Positions 34,077-43,970 of a DNA stretch of 64,000 nt are shown piece after piece. The position numbers were made by a program, and so were the translations under genes. Location of the stretch: assembly GCA_024279865.1 (NCBI GenBank), contig JAJRRC010000052.1, positions 62,001-126,000 of the forward strand. The letters run 5' to 3'. The notes under the pieces were generated by a model. The model had not been told where the DNA came from and searched no databases. It saw only the letters and a program-made list of their open reading frames with translations. The stretch's first letter is position 1. Every line of letters begins with the position of its first letter. This DNA is from Planctomycetota bacterium (GTDB taxonomy: Bacteria > Planctomycetota > Phycisphaerae > Phycisphaerales > Phycisphaeraceae).

Positions 34077-35042
34077 ATGAGTGTTTCGTCGTTAACAGAT
34101 CAATTTGTGGAGTTTGGTCCTGGCCGGCGTGTTCATGCCTTAGTCGGCCCCCCCCCCCCCGGAACCCCCGGAACCCCCGGAACCCCCGGAAGTTTCCTAG
34201 AAACCTCCGTTCTAGGCCTTCCCGGAAATTTATCTTCAAACAATCACCAAGCTTTGGGAAGCAGTTCTGAAGTATCAGACAACCAACCCAAAACTTTTGG
34301 CAGCGAATCCGAAACTTCCGGGGGGGGGGGGGTGGTTTTTTTTCCTGGGAATGGGGGATCTGCCGCGGATTTTGGGCCGGTGATGGAACAGTTAACTTCA
34401 CGTTTTGGAGTGGTGGGCTTGGATTTTCCTGGCCGATCTGAAACCCAGTGGCCTGATGTTCGCTTTGATTTTACTTCAGACCTTCACCCGGTGATCGATT
34501 GGTCCTTGTCCCAGTTGGGTGTGGGAATTCACTTTGTCGTCGGGCATGGCAGTGGCGGGATGGCTGCCTTGCAACACGCCAAGCGTCATCATGGCCAAGT
34601 TCAAGGCATCATTCTTCTAGAAAGCTACCTCAACGCAGAAATCCAAAATCAAACCATTAGCCGTAAGCATCGACGACCCATTCGTTTTGAATCCCAAGAA
34701 CAAATCGCATTCCAAAGACGACGCATGCGCCATTCATTGTGGCTCAATGAACACGCGACTTTTCGTGAATCCTTCATCTCTAGCCAAAAAGGGTACAACG
34801 CTGCACCCTGGATCAACGAACTGGATATCCCAATTCAAGTTCAAGTCGCTGACAGTGGCCAACCTCTACCACCAGAAAAAGACCTTTTAGCTTGGAAAAA
34901 TCAATTGGGGATGACCGAAATTAAAAATTTAGAAATTACAAAGGTCCCCGATTCTGGACACTGGCTCATGTTGGATGATCCCAATTATGTCGCTCAAAAA
35001 ATAGATGGGTTTATCAAAAAGACACAAGTATCAGGTCTTTAA
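34077..35042 (+). CDS. Alpha/beta hydrolase with a repeat-derived insertion
   Basis: Alpha/beta hydrolase-fold protein of 321 residues. The fold starts HALVG and then, after an insertion, resumes VVFFPGNGGSAADFGPVMEQ; the nucleophile-elbow region is FVVGHGSGGMAALQHA and a likely catalytic His is in DSGHWLMLDDP. In the usual GHSxGG elbow the Ser is one position earlier; here that slot is Gly followed by Ser, so activity is uncertain. Residues about 24-86 come from a complete C-tract...G-tract element (GTPGTPGTPG at one end, SETSGGGG at the other) that keeps the frame. Monocistronic, as far as can be seen. Confidence 0.75.
   Translation: MSVSSLTDQFVEFGPGRRVHALVGPPPPGTPGTPGTPGSFLETSVLGLPGNLSSNNHQALGSSSEVSDNQPKTFGSESETSGGGGVVFFPGNGGSAADFGPVMEQLTSRFGVVGLDFPGRSETQWPDVRFDFTSDLHPVIDWSLSQLGVGIHFVVGHGSGGMAALQHAKRHHGQVQGIILLESYLNAEIQNQTISRKHRRPIRFESQEQIAFQRRRMRHSLWLNEHATFRESFISSQKGYNAAPWINELDIPIQVQVADSGQPLPPEKDLLAWKNQLGMTEIKNLEITKVPDSGHWLMLDDPNYVAQKIDGFIKKTQVSGL
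34148..34332 (+). repeat. Complete C-tract...G-tract element inside a hydrolase gene
   Basis: Starts with a C13 tract and four GGAACCCCC-type units, continues about 120 bp, and ends AATCCGAAACTTCC then G14. The ends are inverted relative to each other (CCCCCGGAAGTTTC and GAAACTTCCGGGGG). It adds about 62 codons without breaking the frame. Confidence 0.8.
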
Positions 35043-35164
35043 CGAGTAAATTTTAAACAAATATTATAATTATAATTATTTAAATTTAAAATAGTTATAG
35101 TTTTTTAGATATAATTTTAGGTTGGTTTGGATTAAAACAGAGGTCCATTTTTAACCGAAAAACC

Positions 35165-35225
35165 TTGACCTTTAAACAATAATGAGATAAATTAACTCAT
35201 AAGAGATAAAATAACTCTTGTGAGT
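35165..35225 (+). promoter_or_regulatory. Promoter and repeated operator upstream of lacI-type gene
   Basis: TTGACC (35165-35170), 17 bp, TAAATT (35188-35193) forms a promoter candidate. Two near-identical 15-mers, GAGATAAATTAACTC (35184-35198) and GAGATAAAATAACTC (35203-35217), lie 19 bp apart. The arms ACTCATAAGAG and CTCTTGTGAGT (35195-35225) also form an 11-bp inverted repeat with one mismatch. Autoregulation by the adjacent LacI-type protein is the likely meaning. Confidence 0.55.
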
Positions 35226-35233
35226 GGTGGCCT

Positions 35234-36376
35234 ATGATTCCAACCCTACAACAAATTGCTGACAAAGCAGGTGTAAGTCCAATGACCGTTTCTCGCACCT
35301 TGCGTGGCGTAGGACGAGTCGGCGATAAAACACGTCAACGCGTACGAGAAACCGCCCGGGAAATGGGCTATCAAAAATCTCAAGGCGTCCTGATCCTCCC
35401 TCCCATTCGACGAGGAAAAGCAGACCACCAACTACAATTGTTTGGACCCACCATCTGTCAATCCCTCAACCTTGTAGGAAAGTGGTATCTCAATCGTCTC
35501 GTAGACGGCCTTAACGAACGGTTAAAACTTTCCAACGGCCAGTTTCACCAAAAAAACTACGACAACCTCGAAGATCTACTTGAAGAATGGAAAAGTGGAG
35601 CCTATCACGGGTTGATCTTACGCGAAATTTTGCCGAAATCTTGGATTCAGAAACTCAAACAATATGGCCCGGTGGTTTACGCAGTGGCCTTTGATTTTCA
35701 TGAAGACGTTGATTGTGTTTATGGCAATGAGTTTCGAGCCACTTCAACACTTCTTGAAAAAATCAAACAACAAGGCCACAAACAAATTGCATGGCTAGGT
35801 ATTTTGGATCATCACTCTCCTTATCACAATATTGTGGAAGATCAAAATACCAATGATGTCTCAGAATCTTTGATCAACAGTGTTCATCATGTGCGTTTTG
35901 CAACCTGGAGTAAATTTGCTTACTGCCCCAATCAGCCTCAATATCAACCCTTGGTTTTAATGAACCGTGATTGGCGAACGCAAAGCCATGAAGATGTGAT
36001 TCGTCAAGGGATTGAACAGATTTTATCACACCAACCACAGCCCACCGCGATTGTTTGTGTCACGGGTTTGGCTGCGCGTGTGGCCATTAAGGTTTTAAAT
36101 AAAAAGGGCCTTGATGTTCCTGGGGACATCAGTTTGGTGGGCTATGGCGATTACGACTTAAGTCAGCCTGATGATGAAGTGTTGCCGCTATCGACAATGG
36201 GCAATCCAATGAAAACGCTTGGACGCATCATTCCCGAGCTCATTGAACGTCGGTTGGCCAACCCTGACGCATTGCCTGTGAGTATGCAGTTTGAGATGCC
36301 TTGGATTGAAGGCAAGACTTTGGCACCACCAAAACGTATCGATCAATTAAAAATGTTAAAAAAGGAAATCCTGTGA
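35234..36376 (+). CDS. LacI-family transcriptional regulator
   Basis: DNA-binding sugar-responsive repressor of 380 residues. N-terminal LacI helix-turn-helix [20 protein letters not shown] followed by the hinge region; the rest is a periplasmic-binding-protein-like sensor with [22 protein letters not shown] near the C-terminus. It overlaps the pseudopilin start (TGATG), so the two are translationally coupled. It probably controls this operon and the glycosidase in response to a sugar released by that enzyme. A repeated operator lies just upstream. Confidence 0.92.
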   Translation: MIPTLQQIADKAGVSPMTVSRTLRGVGRVGDKTRQRVRETAREMGYQKSQGVLILPPIRRGKADHQLQLFGPTICQSLNLVGKWYLNRLVDGLNERLKLSNGQFHQKNYDNLEDLLEEWKSGAYHGLILREILPKSWIQKLKQYGPVVYAVAFDFHEDVDCVYGNEFRATSTLLEKIKQQGHKQIAWLGILDHHSPYHNIVEDQNTNDVSESLINSVHHVRFATWSKFAYCPNQPQYQPLVLMNRDWRTQSHEDVIRQGIEQILSHQPQPTAIVCVTGLAARVAIKVLNKKGLDVPGDISLVGYGDYDLSQPDDEVLPLSTMGNPMKTLGRIIPELIERRLANPDALPVSMQFEMPWIEGKTLAPPKRIDQLKMLKKEIL

Positions 36377-37197
36377 TGATCAAAAACAAATTAGCGTTTA
36401 CTTTGATTGAGCTTTTAGTGGTAATATCAATCATATCTATTTTAATTGCCATTCTACTTCCTGCGTTATCCAGTGCGCGTGAATCAGCTAGGTCAATGCA
36501 GTGCATGAGTAATTTCAGACAGTTAGGCGTAGCGGATAATGTTTACCAAGCAGACAACAAGGAATACCACGTTCCACTTGCGGATTCTATCGGTGGTGTC
36601 AATTACGGAAATTTATGGCGTAGCCCAATGACGGAGCATCGCTGGATGCACAAACTAGAGCTTTACACACGAACTTATGAAGTTTTCAATTGTCCCGCCC
36701 AAGCAATCATTTTTCCAAACAACCGAATTAATAATTCCGATGGCCAGTATGGAAGTGGCACGGCTTATGATCGGGGTCGTTCGAAGAAAGGTGCGACTGG
36801 GACCTCGGCCTATTCCTTCTTTTTTGGTGGGCTACAGGGTTATACCGGACCCTCAATTAAAAGTCGTCAGAAAACGTCGATGAGCTTACAAACAATGTTG
36901 CAAGGATTAAAAGGGAACGTTGGTAGCGGAACCTTAGTGAATAAAGGCCAAATCAAAGTGGGCCAGTTGATTAGTTTTATGGATGGAGATTTTTATGTCA
37001 CGCAAAATAATGCGCCGCCTCAACCTCAAGCAAGTTATTGGCAACTTTTTAATACCCGTCGTCAGGTACACCCCGGCGGCACACTGAATGTAACCTTTAA
37101 TGATGGCCATGTTCGCAGACAGAATCTTACCACGGAGGAATTCTATGTCTCGGCGATATCTACAGATAATTTTATCATCGCCAGTTTACAGCCATGA
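36373..37197 (+). CDS. Prepilin-like protein with N-terminal methylation motif
   Basis: Type II secretion/type IV pilin-like protein of 274 residues. The N-terminus [20 protein letters not shown] is the class III prepilin signal, cut before Phe and methylated by the prepilin peptidase. The mature part has the H-X-G layout seen in planctomycete pseudopilins ([19 protein letters not shown]). Such proteins are abundant in Planctomycetota and Lentisphaerota, often beside glycosidases and LacI/AraC regulators; their role is not settled. Coupled to the lacI-type gene upstream and 50 nt before the glycosidase. Confidence 0.88.
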   Translation: MMIKNKLAFTLIELLVVISIISILIAILLPALSSARESARSMQCMSNFRQLGVADNVYQADNKEYHVPLADSIGGVNYGNLWRSPMTEHRWMHKLELYTRTYEVFNCPAQAIIFPNNRINNSDGQYGSGTAYDRGRSKKGATGTSAYSFFFGGLQGYTGPSIKSRQKTSMSLQTMLQGLKGNVGSGTLVNKGQIKVGQLISFMDGDFYVTQNNAPPQPQASYWQLFNTRRQVHPGGTLNVTFNDGHVRRQNLTTEEFYVSAISTDNFIIASLQP

Positions 37198-37250
37198 TTT
37201 AAAACCATTGATGCACAGATATTCTTTTGTAATTTGTAAAGGCGATGAAA

Positions 37251-40200
37251 ATGAAAAGTAAAATTTATAGTTGCTGTTTAGCGATAGCAATACTATTCTC
37301 TGGCATTTGTTTGGCAGAGGAGGTCTCAAAAAAACAAAACCTGTTTCCCAACGGCGGCTTTGAAAAAAAATGAGTGGTTGGGCGTGGGAACAATGGAAAG
37401 GCTTAATCGAGCCGGGTCAATTGGATCGTCAAACGTCATACAAAGGTCTGGCTTCATACACCATGGCTTTGCCTGGCCATGAAGGCGAACGCAGCATAAT
37501 GACTTCGGGGCAGATTGATCCCACCAGTGACTACGAATTAAGTTTTGTGTTGCGTGGCAAAAATTTACCCAAAGACAGCATTCGCATCTCACTTCTTCAA
37601 TGGGGTACGCGAAAAGGGAAAAAGGTATCTCCACAAGGATGGGCCTTTCACCCCGCGCGTAAGGGTGTTGAAACACTGTTTCGCACCGGAGGTACCTTTG
37701 AATGGATGGAATTTAAAGTCCATGTTTATAAGGAAAGTTTATTACCAAGCACAAAAAAATTAATGCTGTTTATCAAAAATAAAGGGGTGGGGGTTGGTGA
37801 ACTTGGAATTGATGAGGTGCGTTTGATTGCAGTGGACCCGATTGAATATAAGAAGCCCGAAACAAAAAAAGCGAAGCTGAGTTCTAAAACACCGAGATCC
37901 AAAAAAAAGAAGCAGGTTTCAGACGAACGTCGTTTAAGCGTAAAGCCATCGCCTGGCATTGAGTCATCCCATTTAAAAATTTTCACAGATCAGCCAGCAA
38001 ATCTTTTTGAGGGAAATCAGGCGGATCTTTTTTTTTCCCTCAAAATGCTGCCAACTCAATTTAAGACGGTTGATCTTGTCGTCACCGATTATTTTGGAAA
38101 CACGGTTTACACCCAAAGCCGTGATGTGAAAGAACTCTCGGCACGAAATAAAATTTCGCTTTCAAATCTTAAAGGCTGGTTTAAACTCACGCTTGATGCC
38201 AAAAATAAAACAGGCCATACCGTTGAAACGCTGTCTGCTTCTTTTGTCGTGCTGGAGAAAATGTCTGCAGACTATTATGAACCAGACAATGCTTCGATGT
38301 TCGGCGGTTGGGGACAGTACGCCAAGTATATGCGTCCTGAAGTGCTCGGGTTTAAGTGGCAACGGTCATGGTATTTTTGGAAATGGCTTCAACCTCGTGA
38401 AAAATCCACGATTCCAACTCCTCATTATCCCAAGGCTGGGTCACAAGCATACCTCATGGGACTGGGCCACAGCAGTGTTCCCGATTGGGCGGCGGCTGAT
38501 CCAAAAAAGAAAATTGGAATACTGAAAGAACTTGACCCATTTCTAAATTTTGTTCGAACCATTGTCACCGCAAAAAAAAAGATGGTTTCTGCGTGGGAAA
38601 TTTGGAATGAACCTTATTTCGGAACTTCAATGTGGCCAGGGGATCATAAGAGTTATTTTGAAGTACACAAAGCGACCTATCAAGCCATCAAAGAAATTGA
38701 CCCAGATAAACCCGTCATCGGACCAACACTGAATCCTTTTAAGCACATGGGTGATATTAAAAAACTCTTTGAATTGGGACTCTTGGACTATTGTGACGGC
38801 ATCTCCATTCACCCCTATATCCAAAACGAATCTCCCGAAACATCGGGCTTTCGAGTGATGCTTCAAAATCTCAAAAAACTGATGCGAGACCACGGCGGCG
38901 AAAAACCCATCTGGAATACAGAATACGGTTGGCGCGGCGATGCAGAATCACCCATTGGTGGCCCTGAAAATCAAGCACGCTATGTGGTGCGAAGCTATCT
39001 GATCCAACTGGCGGAAAATGTTCGAGCGGTGACCTATTGGACTGTTTGGAATAGTAAAAAAGACACAACGCCGGTAGGAAAATGGCGAAATGCGTTTGTT
39101 TTTTTTGATGCCTATACCGCCACGCCTCGCCCCTCCGCGGCAGCCTATGGCGTGATGACGCGGATGATGTACAAAAGTAAATTTATTCGAGATTTAACCG
39201 GTTTTAACGATACGACTTATGCCCTTCTTTTTGAAGGCAAAAAGAATCCTCGCATTCTTACAATCTGGGATCATTGGCGCGAACGAAATATATTGCTGTA
39301 CACCAAAAATAAAATTACAGTGGTGGATATGATGGGCAATCGTCACACCATCGAACCGAAAAACGGCTTGGTGCATCTTCGTATCGGTAACGATCCGGTT
39401 TATGTGTTGGGGATGACCGATGCAGACTTGGTCATGAATGATACGTTGATGGGTGATCAACAGATGATGGCGGCAACGAGTTTTGGCGATAAGCAAGGCA
39501 TCCCTTTGGCGATGCGGATCGAAGCGTTGCCAACAGACATCAAACAGGTTGTTTTACATTATCTTGATGGCGATCAAATTCGTCAGGATTCATCGAGTCT
39601 TATAAAAACAAAAAAGCATGGTCTTGCTCGTTTCTCCGGAAATTTTTCTGAAGCAGAACCACCAGGCTTGACCCGGGTGTTTGTAGAAAATGCTTCGGGC
39701 GAGCCTTTGGGTTTTTGTGTGGTGAACTTGAAACAGAAAATAAACATCACGGGATACGAGCTTTTACGTGAAGGCCTTGCGCGTCGAGTTCGTTTGAACT
39801 ATCGTGTGGCGGGGTCTAAGTCTGTTCCTGGATTGGTTGTTTTTAAAGATAAAAACGGCCAATCTGATATTTCCGTTCGATTTGATCATACAAAGCAAAC
39901 GCTGGACCTTGATTTGCCAGAGACGGTCAAAACCGGAGGTGCGTATGATTTGAAAATTCTTTACAACGCAAGTGGTGATGCGATTGAAGCTTTTCAATCG
40001 TCGTTTTATTATGTTCCTGCGACCAAAGTTCAACAGGCGGTGACCGTAGATGGCAAGCTCAATGACTGGAAGAACGCCCAGTTTATCGACTTCCGAGCCG
40101 CACCGTGGTTTAGCACGCGTGGCGGGAATCTTGATGCTTACGACATGCAATGCTCCTTTGCACTGCAATGGGACAAAGACAAACTGTACCTTTGCGTTCG

Positions 40201-40714
40201 GGTGGAAAATGATGATTTTTACCAAAAGAAAAATCTTACCAATGCGCATCTTGCCTGGGAGGAAGACAGTATTCAGGTGGGCCTTGATCCTTATTTGCAA
40301 GACCGTCGCACGCTTCGGCCTTCGGGTGAACTTCGGTACGTCAAAGATGAGTGGCCTTACTATGAATACACTTTTGCCAAGGTGGTAGGTCTCGATACGG
40401 TCGTGGTTGATTTTTCACCGATTCCCGAACGTTTGCCCAAACATGCGATTAATCCCAAAGGAGTCAAGACAGCTATTACGGTAGATGCAAGTCGTAAAAC
40501 GGTTGTTTATGAAATGAGTTTTGATCGTTCGGTTTTAATGCCAGCTCCACTTAAAATGGGTACGTTGTTTGGCTTTTCTGTGGTGTGTAATGATCGGGAT
40601 GTGGATCCTTCAAGCCAATCAGGTTCCACCTCGCGATTGGCGATGGAATGGTCGTCTGGTATTGCCAATGGAAAAGTTTACCAGAAGTTCGGCTCATTTT
40701 TCCTTGCCCCGTAA
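37251..40714 (+). CDS. Secreted clan-A glycoside hydrolase with CBM9-like end, frameshifted
   Basis: Very large exported protein, about 1150 residues once repaired. The signal peptide frame (MKSKIYSCCLAIAILFSGIC, then LFPNGGFEKK) ends in a TGA at 37371 after a run of eight A (37363-37370). Nine A would join it to MSGWAWEQWKGLIEPGQ and the rest. Central TIM barrel of GH39/GH5-like type (about 300-640) with acid/base Glu in EIWNEPY and nucleophile Glu in WNTEYGW. The C-terminus VDGKLNDWKNAQFIDFR ... EDSIQVGLDP is CBM9/DOMON-like. Substrate unknown; a polysaccharide or glycoside outside the cell. AAAGG precedes ATG 37251. Confidence 0.8.
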
Positions 40715-40802
40715 AAAGGCTGAACCGCTAAAATCCAAATAAAAAAATAGGGTATGATCGATATTGATTGACAAGCGTACGAGGGATTGGACAATACCTT
40801 TC

Positions 40803-41843
40803 ATGAGTATTCGCGTTGCCATCGTCGGTCCCACCGGTTACACAGGATTGCACCTGATTGAACGTTTGTTGCGTCATCCGGGCGCGAAGCTGACGTATCT
40901 TGCCAGTGCGCGCAAGGAGCTGCCTGACATTGCAGAGGTTTTTCCTCGATTGGCAGGTCGGCTGACCGCCTCGGTTTCGGTGTGTCGTCCGATTGATGTT
41001 CAAGCGATCGCGCGTGAAGCGGATGTGGTTTTTTTAGGCTTGCCTCATAAAGTGGCGATGACCTATGCCGGTCCTTTGCTTGATGCGGGGCTAAGGGTCA
41101 TTGACCTGTCAGCAGACTATCGTTTGCGCGATGCGGACCTGTATGAACAGGTTTACAACAACCCTCATATCGATACCGAGCATCTCGGCCAAGCCGTCTA
41201 TGGCTTGCCTGAGTTGTATCGTGAGTCCATTGCCAAGGCATCGCTCATCGCCAACCCCGGCTGTTATCCCACCGCTGCGACTTTGGCGATCAGCCCCTTG
41301 CTAGCCAAAGGTTTGGTGCAAGCGGACAACATCATCGTCAACGCAGCTTCGGGCACAACCGGCGCTGGCCGAAGTCCTAAATTGATCACACATTTTCCCG
41401 AACACAACGAAAGTTATTCAGCTTATGGCCAAATTGGAGGCCATCGTCATCAACCTGAACTTGAACAGACTTTGGATCAGGTGGCAGGGGAGGAAACCTC
41501 TGTTTTGTTTGTGCCTCATTTGCTGCCGATTGATCAGGGCATTCTTGAGACGATTTATCTTCAGCCCACCGCCAATGACATTACCGAAGAAGAACTTTTT
41601 GAGACATTGGAGCGGGCTTATGAGAATGAGCCGTTTGTGCGGGTTCGCAATGACCTTCCCAATGTGAAATATGTGTGCAACACCAATTTCTGTGACTTAA
41701 GTGTGCGGCTAGTCGAATCAGGCCCGGTGACTCACATTGTAGTCTTTACAGCCATCGACAACATGATCAAAGGCGCCAGTGGCCAAGCGATCCAGAACAT
41801 GAATATCATGTTCGGGCAAGACGAAACGGCGGGACTGCTTTAA
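40803..41843 (+). CDS. argC: N-acetyl-gamma-glutamyl-phosphate reductase
   Basis: NADPH-dependent reductase of arginine biosynthesis, converting N-acetylglutamyl phosphate to the semialdehyde; 346 residues, the normal length. Motifs: VAIVGPTGYTGLHLIERLLR (nucleotide binding), ANPGCYPTA with the catalytic Cys, and GHRHQPE with the catalytic His. ATG 40803 is chosen since the Rossmann motif starts six residues later. TATGAT (40753-40758) is a -10 candidate. It converges with prmC; no other arg gene is near. Confidence 0.96.
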   Translation: MSIRVAIVGPTGYTGLHLIERLLRHPGAKLTYLASARKELPDIAEVFPRLAGRLTASVSVCRPIDVQAIAREADVVFLGLPHKVAMTYAGPLLDAGLRVIDLSADYRLRDADLYEQVYNNPHIDTEHLGQAVYGLPELYRESIAKASLIANPGCYPTAATLAISPLLAKGLVQADNIIVNAASGTTGAGRSPKLITHFPEHNESYSAYGQIGGHRHQPELEQTLDQVAGEETSVLFVPHLLPIDQGILETIYLQPTANDITEEELFETLERAYENEPFVRVRNDLPNVKYVCNTNFCDLSVRLVESGPVTHIVVFTAIDNMIKGASGQAIQNMNIMFGQDETAGLL

Positions 41844-41863
41844 GATCAATTTTTTTTGGTACG

Positions 41864-42739
41864 TTAACCACCCGCCACCAACACGCGGGGGAAGCCTTCG
41901 TGGTCTGCTAGGATATTGACCGGGTCAAACCCCGCCTTTTTGGCGAGCTTTTGCATGGCTTGATCTTGCGAAGCAGCAAATTCGAGAATTAATTGGCCAT
42001 CGGTTTCTAAATAGGCCTGAGCTTGATCAATCAAGACCCGAAGTAAATCCAGTCCATCTTCTCCGCCACGCAAGGCCAAGTGGGGTTCGTAATTTTTGAC
42101 ATTGGGCTCGACTGCTTCAAATTCTTTATCACTGATGTAAGGCGGATTGCTGATGAGATAGTGAAGTTTTTGAGCTTCTCCAAAAGGTTCTAAAAGAGAA
42201 CCACAGCGAAATTCGATTCGGTCTGCCACGCCATGCTCTGTGGCATTGGTTTTGGCGATGGCTAGCGCGTCTTCACTGACATCGGTGGCAATGATATGAC
42301 TTTCAGGGAGATTTTTGGCAAGGGTGATGGCAATCGCGCCGCTGCCGGTGCCAATGTCCGCAATGATGGGTGAATTCAATCCGGGCGTGCTGCGGCTATG
42401 TTGTAAAACATGATCAATGATCGTTTCAGTGCTGGGCCTGGGAATCAATACCGCGGGGCTGACCTTGAGCATCAAAGAATAAAACAACGTGTGGCCGACG
42501 AGATAATCCACTGGTTCATGGGCAATGGCCCGTTCGACCAAGCTACGAAAAGCGGCCCGTTCGAGTTCACTTGCGGGCCTGTCCTGATCCATATAAAGCT
42601 TGATGCGACTGACTTCCAGCACATGGCTCAGTAACATTTCCGCTGAGAGCCGAGGGCTATCGAGCCGGTGCTTTTCAAAGTGTTGCGTCGTCCATCCCAG
42701 CAGACGGCGCGTGGTCCAAGGTGCATTTTGTTGCGTCAT
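41864..42739 (-). CDS. prmC: Peptide chain release factor N5-glutamine methyltransferase
   Basis: SAM-dependent methyltransferase (PrmC/HemK) that methylates the Gln of the GGQ motif in release factors RF1/RF2; 291 residues. N-terminal helical domain, then the Rossmann-fold domain with ADIGTGSGAIAITLAKNLP and the catalytic NPPY (SNPPYIS). The VLIPRPSTE motif is typical. prfA is not next to it in this window. Convergent with argC, 20 nt between stops. Confidence 0.95.
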   Translation of the reverse strand: MTQQNAPWTTRRLLGWTTQHFEKHRLDSPRLSAEMLLSHVLEVSRIKLYMDQDRPASELERAAFRSLVERAIAHEPVDYLVGHTLFYSLMLKVSPAVLIPRPSTETIIDHVLQHSRSTPGLNSPIIADIGTGSGAIAITLAKNLPESHIIATDVSEDALAIAKTNATEHGVADRIEFRCGSLLEPFGEAQKLHYLISNPPYISDKEFEAVEPNVKNYEPHLALRGGEDGLDLLRVLIDQAQAYLETDGQLILEFAASQDQAMQKLAKKAGFDPVNILADHEGFPRVLVAGG

Positions 42740-42754
42740 AAACGTATTGTATAA

Positions 42755-42893
42755 GAAGTGATCAGTGATCAGCGATCAGTTGTCAGTAAGAGGGGAAAAA
42801 TTCGGAAACGGCTTGTCTGCGTTGCTTGGATATTCCCTCTTTTTCCGCACGTTTTTTACTGATAGCTGAAAGCTGATCGCTGATCGCTTAAAC
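42755..42893. repeat. TATCAG-type inverted repeat (MITE-like)
   Basis: The left arm GTGATCAGTGATCAGCGATC and the right arm TGATCGCTGATCGCTTAA pair over about 40 bases; the centre has TTCGGAAACGGCTTGTCTGC. It lies between the divergent prmC and the M42 peptidase, so it probably contains their promoter region. Confidence 0.75.
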
Positions 42894-42902
42894 TATCTGG
42901 TT

Positions 42903-43970
42903 ATGAAACTACTTGAAAAACTTGTGCAGACACCTGGCGTGCCGGGTCGTGAAGATCGTGTGCGTGACTTGATTCTCCAGCAAACCAAAGGTTTGTTTGA
43001 CCAGACGCATGTGGACGCGATGGGGTCTCTACTCTGTTGCCGCAAACCTCGCCCCCGCCCCCGGAAGCTTCAGAAGGGTTCTGGAAAATCGATCACCGCT
43101 TCACCGCTGAAAGTGATGCTCGCTTGTCACATGGATCAGATTGGTTTTCTGGTGCGTCATATTGATGGCAAAGGTTTTTTGCGTGTGCAGCCGGTGGGTG
43201 GATTTGATACGCGGAATTTGTTTGCTCGCATGGTGACGGTTTGTACTGCCAAGGAAGATTTGCCTGGCGTGCTGAACCCTGGCGGCAAGCCGGTGCATTT
43301 GGCGTCTGCTGAAGATCGCAAAAAAGTGCCAGAGATTGAAGAATTTGTGGTGGACCTTGGATTGCCTGTGGAACAGGTCAATAAAAAAGTGCGCGTCGGT
43401 GACATGGTGGTCATTCGCGCGTCGTTCACCCAAGTCGGCAACACGGTCGTGAGCCAATGCTTGGACAACCGCATTGCCTGTTGGGAAGCCATCGACGCGA
43501 TCAAAAAACTGAAGTATCACGATTGTGAAATATGGGCCGTGTTCACCGTGCAAGAAGAAATTGGCTGTCGCGGTGCGGGTCCAGCCGCGGCACGTGTGCA
43601 ACCAGACGTCGCGATCACGCTGGATACCACGCTGTGTTGTGACACGCCAGGCGTGCCTGCGGAACTTGCCATCACCGAGCAAGGCAAAGGGGCTGGCCTG
43701 ATGGTCATGGACTCCAGTGCGATGACAGACCTAAAACTTCTTGAAGAGTTTGAAGCTCTGGCAAAGAAGAACAAGATCCCCGTTCAGCGAACGATTCTCC
43801 CACGCGGCGGAACCGATGCGTCCACCATTCAACGACGGGATATGGGTTACCGAGTGATGACGCTTGTGTGTGGCACGCGCTATATTCATACCGTGACGGA
43901 GATGGTTCATCTGGTGGATTTATATGCTTGCCGTGACTTGTTGGTGGCTTATTTGCAGAGCGCAAAGTAA
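42903..43970 (+). CDS. M42-family metallo-aminopeptidase
   Basis: Dinuclear-metal aminopeptidase of the M42 (FrvX/TET) family; 355 residues. Motifs: ACHMDQIGFLV (first metal ligand), LDNR, catalytic VQEEIGCRGA, ALTLDTT-type ligand (ITLDTT), GGTDAS and TRYIHT. It probably forms a large cytosolic assembly that trims peptides. Residues about 48-62 (RPRPRKLQKGSGKS) come from a C-tract unit in frame; the usual family sequence runs directly from the first strand to the metal motif. Start ATG 42903; upstream is a TATCAG inverted repeat. Confidence 0.9.
   Translation: MKLLEKLVQTPGVPGREDRVRDLILQQTKGLFDQTHVDAMGSLLCCRKPRPRPRKLQKGSGKSITASPLKVMLACHMDQIGFLVRHIDGKGFLRVQPVGGFDTRNLFARMVTVCTAKEDLPGVLNPGGKPVHLASAEDRKKVPEIEEFVVDLGLPVEQVNKKVRVGDMVVIRASFTQVGNTVVSQCLDNRIACWEAIDAIKKLKYHDCEIWAVFTVQEEIGCRGAGPAAARVQPDVAITLDTTLCCDTPGVPAELAITEQGKGAGLMVMDSSAMTDLKLLEEFEALAKKNKIPVQRTILPRGGTDASTIQRRDMGYRVMTLVCGTRYIHTVTEMVHLVDLYACRDLLVAYLQSAK

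Noticed and set aside
34057-34401. Antisense open frame across the hydrolase insertion
   Set aside because: Its sequence (GGFRGFRGFRG) is only the translated family A repeat on the other strand.
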